Source of the DNA: Aquificaceae bacterium | GTDB taxonomy: Bacteria; Aquificota; Aquificia; Aquificales; Aquificaceae | Length of the DNA: 5,783 nucleotides | Reading direction: 5' to 3' | NCBI GenBank assembly: GCA_026983685.1 | Contig: JALSTO010000003.1 | Span: 1 to 5,783, forward strand | In this document: positions 5,778 to 5,783 of the stretch, in pieces | How positions within the stretch are numbered: the stretch's first letter is position 1 | How the letters are laid out: each line of letters opens with the position of its first letter | Translations under genes and position numbers: made by a program | Notes under the pieces: generated by a model | Databases searched by the model: none | What the model saw: the letters and a program-made list of their open reading frames with translations, nothing else | Told to the model about the DNA's origin: nothing

Positions 5778-5783
5778 ATGTAC
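5778..5783 (+). CDS. First two codons of the next operon gene, probably the RND pump
   Basis: An ATG with a well-placed GGAGGT begins 4 nt after the adaptor stop codon and continues to the edge (Met-Tyr). Two codons cannot identify the product. By operon convention a gene following an outer membrane factor and an RND adaptor is usually the inner-membrane RND transporter; this is inference from context. Confidence 0.5.

Overview
The window is gene-dense bacterial DNA of roughly balanced G+C. It holds two incomplete and five complete protein genes and only about 120 bases of intergenic sequence. Heavy use of AGG/AGA for Arg and ATA for Ile, charge-rich (Lys/Arg/Glu) proteins, very short spacers and outer-membrane efflux components suggest a thermophilic Gram-negative bacterium, with Aquificota (Aquificaceae) as my best guess. 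That placement is inferred from style and was not tested by search.

Left part, minus strand (1-1565): an OppC/DppC-type ABC transporter permease is followed, with an ATGA stop/start overlap, by the N-terminal two-thirds or so of a DUF58-family membrane protein that runs off the left edge. No OppB-type partner permease lies beside the OppC-type gene.

Middle (1566-3244): a 19-bp gap separates the permease from a divergent plus-strand gene for a two-domain ferritin-like protein. The gap holds an ATTATAAT palindrome that gives a TATAAT -10 box on each strand, and neither gene has a usable Shine-Dalgarno site, so both may be leaderless. The ferritin-like protein has a complete E, ExxH, E, ExxH diiron set in domain 1 and a set lacking one glutamate in domain 2. 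Its 3' end overlaps by 17 bp a convergent minus-strand gene for a DUF815-type AAA+ ATPase, which also starts just downstream of a TATAAT box with no clear ribosome binding site.

Right part (3245-5783): a 100-bp divergent intergenic region carries a sigma70-like promoter (TTGACT, 16 bp, TATTCT) whose -10 box lies inside a perfect 26-bp palindrome. The palindrome is built from three AATATT hexamers at exact 8-bp spacing, a strong candidate repressor operator. Downstream is a tripartite efflux operon: a TolC-family outer membrane factor, an RND periplasmic adaptor joined by an ATGA overlap, and a new start codon with a good Shine-Dalgarno site at the right edge, presumably the inner-membrane RND pump. 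Efflux genes have strong Shine-Dalgarno sites, in contrast to the ferritin, permease and ATPase genes. The most unusual points are the 26-bp operator, the shared bidirectional -10 with possible leaderless starts on both strands, and the asymmetric tandem ferritin-like protein.
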